Source of the DNA: Roseibaca sp. Y0-43 | GTDB lineage: Bacteria; Pseudomonadota; Alphaproteobacteria; Rhodobacterales; Rhodobacteraceae | DNA length: 64,000 bases | NCBI RefSeq assembly: GCF_020667835.1 | Contig: NZ_JAFMPR010000003.1 | Span: 248,001 to 312,000, forward strand | Reading direction: 5' to 3' | In this document: piece after piece, positions 61,449 through 64,000 of the stretch | How positions within the stretch are numbered: the first letter of the stretch is position 1 | How the letters are laid out: each line of letters begins with the position of its first letter | Made by a program: the position numbers and the translations under genes | The notes under the pieces: model-generated | What the model was told of the DNA's origin: nothing | Database searches by the model: none | What the model saw: only the letters and a program-made list of their open reading frames with translations

Positions 61449-62446
61449 CCCGAATAGCCGCCGGTTTGATACCAGCGCCAAGCGTCTTCGATCATCAGCT
61501 TCAGCGAAGAGCGTTCCTGCTGCCAGCCCAACTCCTCGACCGCGCGGCGGCTGCCCGACACAAGCGCGGTCGCATCGCCCGCGCGGCGTGGGCCGAAGCT
61601 GTGGGGCACGCGGTGCCCGGTGCCCGCGCGGCATTGCGCGATTACCTCGGCCACGGAAAAGCCGACCCCGGTGCCCAGGTTGAACACGCGGCTGCCGCGC
61701 CCAGCGAGCAGCCATTCCAGCCCCAGAACATGCGCGCGGACAAGATCCATGACATGCACGTAATCGCGGATGCAGGTGCCGTCATGCGTGGGGTAGTCTT
61801 TGCCGTAGATGACAAGCGCCTCGCGCGCGCCTGCGACGGCCTCTATCATGACGGGAATAAGATGTGTCTCCGGCTGGTGCCACTCGCCGACCTCTGCCTC
61901 TGGGTCGGCACCGGCCACGTTGAAATACCGGAAAATGACCGAGTTCAGCCCATGGCTGATCCCGAAATCGCGCAAGATGCCTTCGACCGCCAGTTTCGAC
62001 GCCCCATAGGCGTTGAGCGGGCGTTGCGCGCTGTCCTCATCCAGCACGACACCGTCCTGATCGCCATAGGTCGCACAGGTGGACGAAAACACCATGTTGG
62101 TGCAGCCCGCGTCCAACATTGCCTCGACCAGATTCAACGACCCGCTGACATTGTTGCGCCAGTACAGGCCGGGGTCGCGCGTTGCCTCGCCCACTTGGCT
62201 GAGCGCCGCGAAATGCATGACCGCGCAGGGTTTGTATTCGGCGAATGCCGCATCAAGCGCGGCGCGGTCTAGCAGATCGGCCTGCACCAGTGGCCCGAAT
62301 TTCACCGCCTGCGCCCACCCCGTGCGCAGGCTGTCATAGACGACCGGGGTATAGCCCCCGCGAGCAAGCAATTTGCAGGCATGAGAGCCGATATACCCTG
62401 CGCCGCCCGTGACAAGGACGACCTTGTTCTCTGGATTGTCCGACAT
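61445..62446 (-). CDS. galE: UDP-glucose 4-epimerase
   Basis: This 333-residue SDR-type epimerase interconverts UDP-glucose and UDP-galactose. It has the NAD motif VLVTGGAGYIGSHACKLLAR, the Ser in SSTCATYGDQDG, the catalytic YGASK, and the galE-type RYFNVAGADPEAEVGEWHQP and THDGTCIRDYVHVMDLVRAH. It is 21 bases downstream of galU in the same operon, giving a precursor pathway for surface polysaccharide. Confidence 0.93.
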   Translation of the reverse strand: MSDNPENKVVLVTGGAGYIGSHACKLLARGGYTPVVYDSLRTGWAQAVKFGPLVQADLLDRAALDAAFAEYKPCAVMHFAALSQVGEATRDPGLYWRNNVSGSLNLVEAMLDAGCTNMVFSSTCATYGDQDGVVLDEDSAQRPLNAYGASKLAVEGILRDFGISHGLNSVIFRYFNVAGADPEAEVGEWHQPETHLIPVMIEAVAGAREALVIYGKDYPTHDGTCIRDYVHVMDLVRAHVLGLEWLLAGRGSRVFNLGTGVGFSVAEVIAQCRAGTGHRVPHSFGPRRAGDATALVSGSRRAVEELGWQQERSSLKLMIEDAWRWYQTGGYSG

Positions 62447-62467
62447 CCTGACCGCCCCGGTGTCCGT

Positions 62468-63352
62468 TTATCCGGACGCCTTTTCCATCCGGTCACGGAT
62501 CAGGGCCATGAACGGTTCGCGATATTCCGGGTCGGCCAGGGCCACATCGACGATGGCGGTCAGATACCCGAACTTGTCGCCGCAATCATAGCGTTGCGAG
62601 GGGTTCTTGATGGCAGAGACCTTGCCCTCTTGCGCCAGTTGGTCGATCGCGTCGGCAAGCTGAATTTCGCCGCCCGCGCCCGGTTTCAGATCGCGCAGAA
62701 CGGCAAAGATCTCGGGCGAGAACACGTAGCGCCCGAATGACGCAAGGTTGGACGGGGCGTCTTCGCGCGCGGGTTTCTCGACAATGCGCTCGACGGGCAT
62801 CAGCCCGTTTTCATCTGCCGCGCCGGTTTTCAGAATGCCATATTTCGACACATCGGCATAATCGACTTCGGACACCGACAGCGTCGTTTGCGGTTTTGCC
62901 TGATAGGCGTTGACAAGTGCTTGGGTGGGCAGCGTTTCGCCATGCATCAGATCGTCGGCCAGCAGGACGACGAAGGGATTTTCGCCCACCGCAGGTGCCG
63001 CGCAGAGCACGGCATGACCCAAACCAAGGGGTTCGGGCTGGCGCACGAAAATGCAGGACACGCCTTCGGGCACGATGTTGCGCACCATGTCCCGAATGTC
63101 ATGTTTTCCCTTGGCGACAAGCTGGGCTTCCAGCTCCAGGTTCGCATCGAAATGGTCGCCCACCGCGCGTTTGTTCCGGCCGGTCACGAATACCAGTTCC
63201 GTAATGCCCGCCGCGATCGCTTCTTCCACGGCGTATTGCACGATCGGCTTGTCGATGATCGGCAAAAGCTCTTTCGGCATGGCCTTGGTGGCGGGAAGGA
63301 AACGCGTTCCGAGACCGGCGACAGGAAAGACCGCCTTCGTGATTTTGGGCAT
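62468..63352 (-). CDS. galU: UTP--glucose-1-phosphate uridylyltransferase
   Basis: The 294-residue nucleotidyltransferase makes UDP-glucose. The signature FPVAGLGTRFLPATKAMPKE opens the protein, followed by IDKPIVQYAVEEAIAAG, FVRQPEPLGLGHAVLCA, VLLADDLMHGE and IVEKPAREDAPSNLASFGRY. First gene of the galU-galE operon; divergent from a membrane nucleotide-sugar enzyme gene. Confidence 0.95.
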   Translation of the reverse strand: MPKITKAVFPVAGLGTRFLPATKAMPKELLPIIDKPIVQYAVEEAIAAGITELVFVTGRNKRAVGDHFDANLELEAQLVAKGKHDIRDMVRNIVPEGVSCIFVRQPEPLGLGHAVLCAAPAVGENPFVVLLADDLMHGETLPTQALVNAYQAKPQTTLSVSEVDYADVSKYGILKTGAADENGLMPVERIVEKPAREDAPSNLASFGRYVFSPEIFAVLRDLKPGAGGEIQLADAIDQLAQEGKVSAIKNPSQRYDCGDKFGYLTAIVDVALADPEYREPFMALIRDRMEKASG

Positions 63353-63526
63353 AATTCTTCCTAAAAGTTGTATTTGCAGCCTGCAAGGTCACTACACGCT
63401 TCGGCTACGGCGCCGCAAGGCTAAAGCCCGATGTATTGAGCGGATCACCGCCTGCAAATCGCGGTATGGCTTTGCACAATGCGCCCGGAAGCCTAGGATG
63501 CCCGCAAGCGTTTGCCCAATGTTTGT

Positions 63527-63554
63527 GCATTTTGTGTGCCAAATTGGCATTTTG
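63527..63554. promoter_or_regulatory. Repeat/palindrome cluster in the 302-base galU divergent region
   Basis: The gap 63353-63654 has no convincing gene. It holds GCATTTTG twice (63527-63534, 63547-63554; 20 bp apart) around the near-palindrome TGCCAA-A-TTGGCA (63537-63549). This is a candidate operator controlling the divergent galU-galE and polysaccharide genes. No clear promoter hexamers could be fixed. Confidence 0.35.
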
Positions 63555-63654
63555 CAGTGCTAGATGGATTGTGTAACACAAGGCCTTGGTGTTTACGCAG
63601 CCATGAATACGCGACAGGTCGCCCGCCTCATCGGTAGCCCAGAGGTCACGCAAG

Positions 63655-64000
63655 ATGTTCTTCGAGCCATTCTTCGCCAAGAATGAACGACTGTTCCGAC
63701 TGGCTGTCGCTTTGCGGGACATGCGGCGCGACTACAAGCAAATCCTGTTGTTGCTGATCGACGTGACCGTGGTGCTGATCGCTTTCGGCGTCCTTCTGGT
63801 GCTGGACCCGTCGATGTCTGCCCTTTGGGTCGCGTCATTCGAGCAGGTCGGTACGCTCGTGATCTTGCTATGCACCGCGACGGTTGGCTCGGGTCTGTTG
63901 GGCTTGCCGAAGGTTCAGCTGAAATCCTACGAGGCGCGCGGCATGGGGCGCAGCGCCATACTGGGCGCGATCCTCGGGGTCGCCGCTTTCCTGACTGATT
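63655..64000 (+). CDS. Membrane nucleotide-sugar epimerase/dehydratase (FlaA1/CapD-like), N-terminal part
   Basis: The open frame from ATG 63655 runs off the window; 115 codons are visible. AGAGG lies nine bases upstream. After a basic start (MFFEPFFAKNERLFRLAVAL) come membrane helices (ILLLLIDVTVVLIAFGVLLV and LGAILGVAAFL) with the loop LPKVQLKSYEARGMGRSA. These fit the membrane region of CapD/FlaA1-type polysaccharide proteins, whose catalytic domain would lie beyond the edge. Assigned by likeness and context. Confidence 0.6.
   Translation, partial: MFFEPFFAKNERLFRLAVALRDMRRDYKQILLLLIDVTVVLIAFGVLLVLDPSMSALWVASFEQVGTLVILLCTATVGSGLLGLPKVQLKSYEARGMGRSAILGAILGVAAFLTD

Noticed and set aside
63405-63722. 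A 105-codon minus-strand frame in the galU divergent gap
   Set aside because: There is no ribosome site or known motif, and it overlaps the start of the membrane nucleotide-sugar gene.

Overview
The window looks like chromosome from an alphaproteobacterium of the order Rhodobacterales (Rhodobacteraceae or a close relative). The signs are high GC, the ffh / chorismate mutase / rpsP / rimM / trmD order, a GTTC-N7-GTTC LexA box in front of dnaE2, a rimP-nusA-ylxR-infB operon, and a DinB with an N-terminal zinc ribbon. I cannot name a genus. There is no rRNA operon, CRISPR array or intact insertion sequence.

Layout. (1) 1-2921 is accessory DNA ending exactly at the 3' end of a tRNA-Ser(GGA). It holds the end of a primase-polymerase-like protein, a small secreted protein built from three Cys-x13-Cys repeats, a conserved pair of phage/plasmid-type unknowns, and a HEPN-like protein. 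It looks like one edge of an integrated element. (2) 3.0-19.3 kb is housekeeping: an ureidoglycine aminohydrolase, a periplasmic PQQ-type sugar dehydrogenase, ffh to trmD (with a glycosyltransferase inserted), SOS-regulated dnaE2, and rimP-nusA-ylxR-infB behind an attenuator-like leader. (3) 19.4-28.5 kb holds tRNA-Val(TAC), a LysR regulator divergent from dabB-dabA (the DAB inorganic-carbon accumulation complex), a SLAC1/TDT anion channel, and a UspA-SulP pair. Together these form an inorganic carbon/anion transport neighbourhood.

(4) 28.5-55.4 kb is a polyol (mainly C4 sugar alcohol) catabolic island of several modules. The first is one long leftward operon: a ribose-type ABC transporter, a D-threitol-dehydrogenase-like SDR, DhaK, two DhaL, and a SorC regulator fused to a second DhaK. 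The second is a further ABC transporter with a DUF2291 protein, divergent from eryABCD (erythritol kinase, erythritol-phosphate dehydrogenase, tetrulose-phosphate isomerase, SorC regulator). The third is eryR-eryH-eryI (DeoR regulator, TPI-like and RpiB-like isomerases), divergent from class I FBPase and Calvin-type class II aldolase. The fourth is an FGGY kinase / DeoR regulator / GlpD-like dehydrogenase operon that repeats the eryA/eryB logic for an unidentified polyol. Several routes would therefore meet at tetrulose phosphates and D-erythrose 4-phosphate. The aldolase/FBPase pair could draw that product into sedoheptulose phosphates.

(5) 55.6-64 kb holds a small membrane protein, a Na+/Ca2+ antiporter, aroQ, a D-tartrate dehydratase, then dinB translationally coupled to an epimerase and a sugar transferase. 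The window ends in surface-polysaccharide precursor genes (galE, galU) and the start of a membrane nucleotide-sugar epimerase/dehydratase.

The least explained items are the SorC-DhaK fusion inside a threitol-type operon, the second kinase/dehydrogenase module, the Cys-repeat secreted protein, and several phased operator-like repeats.
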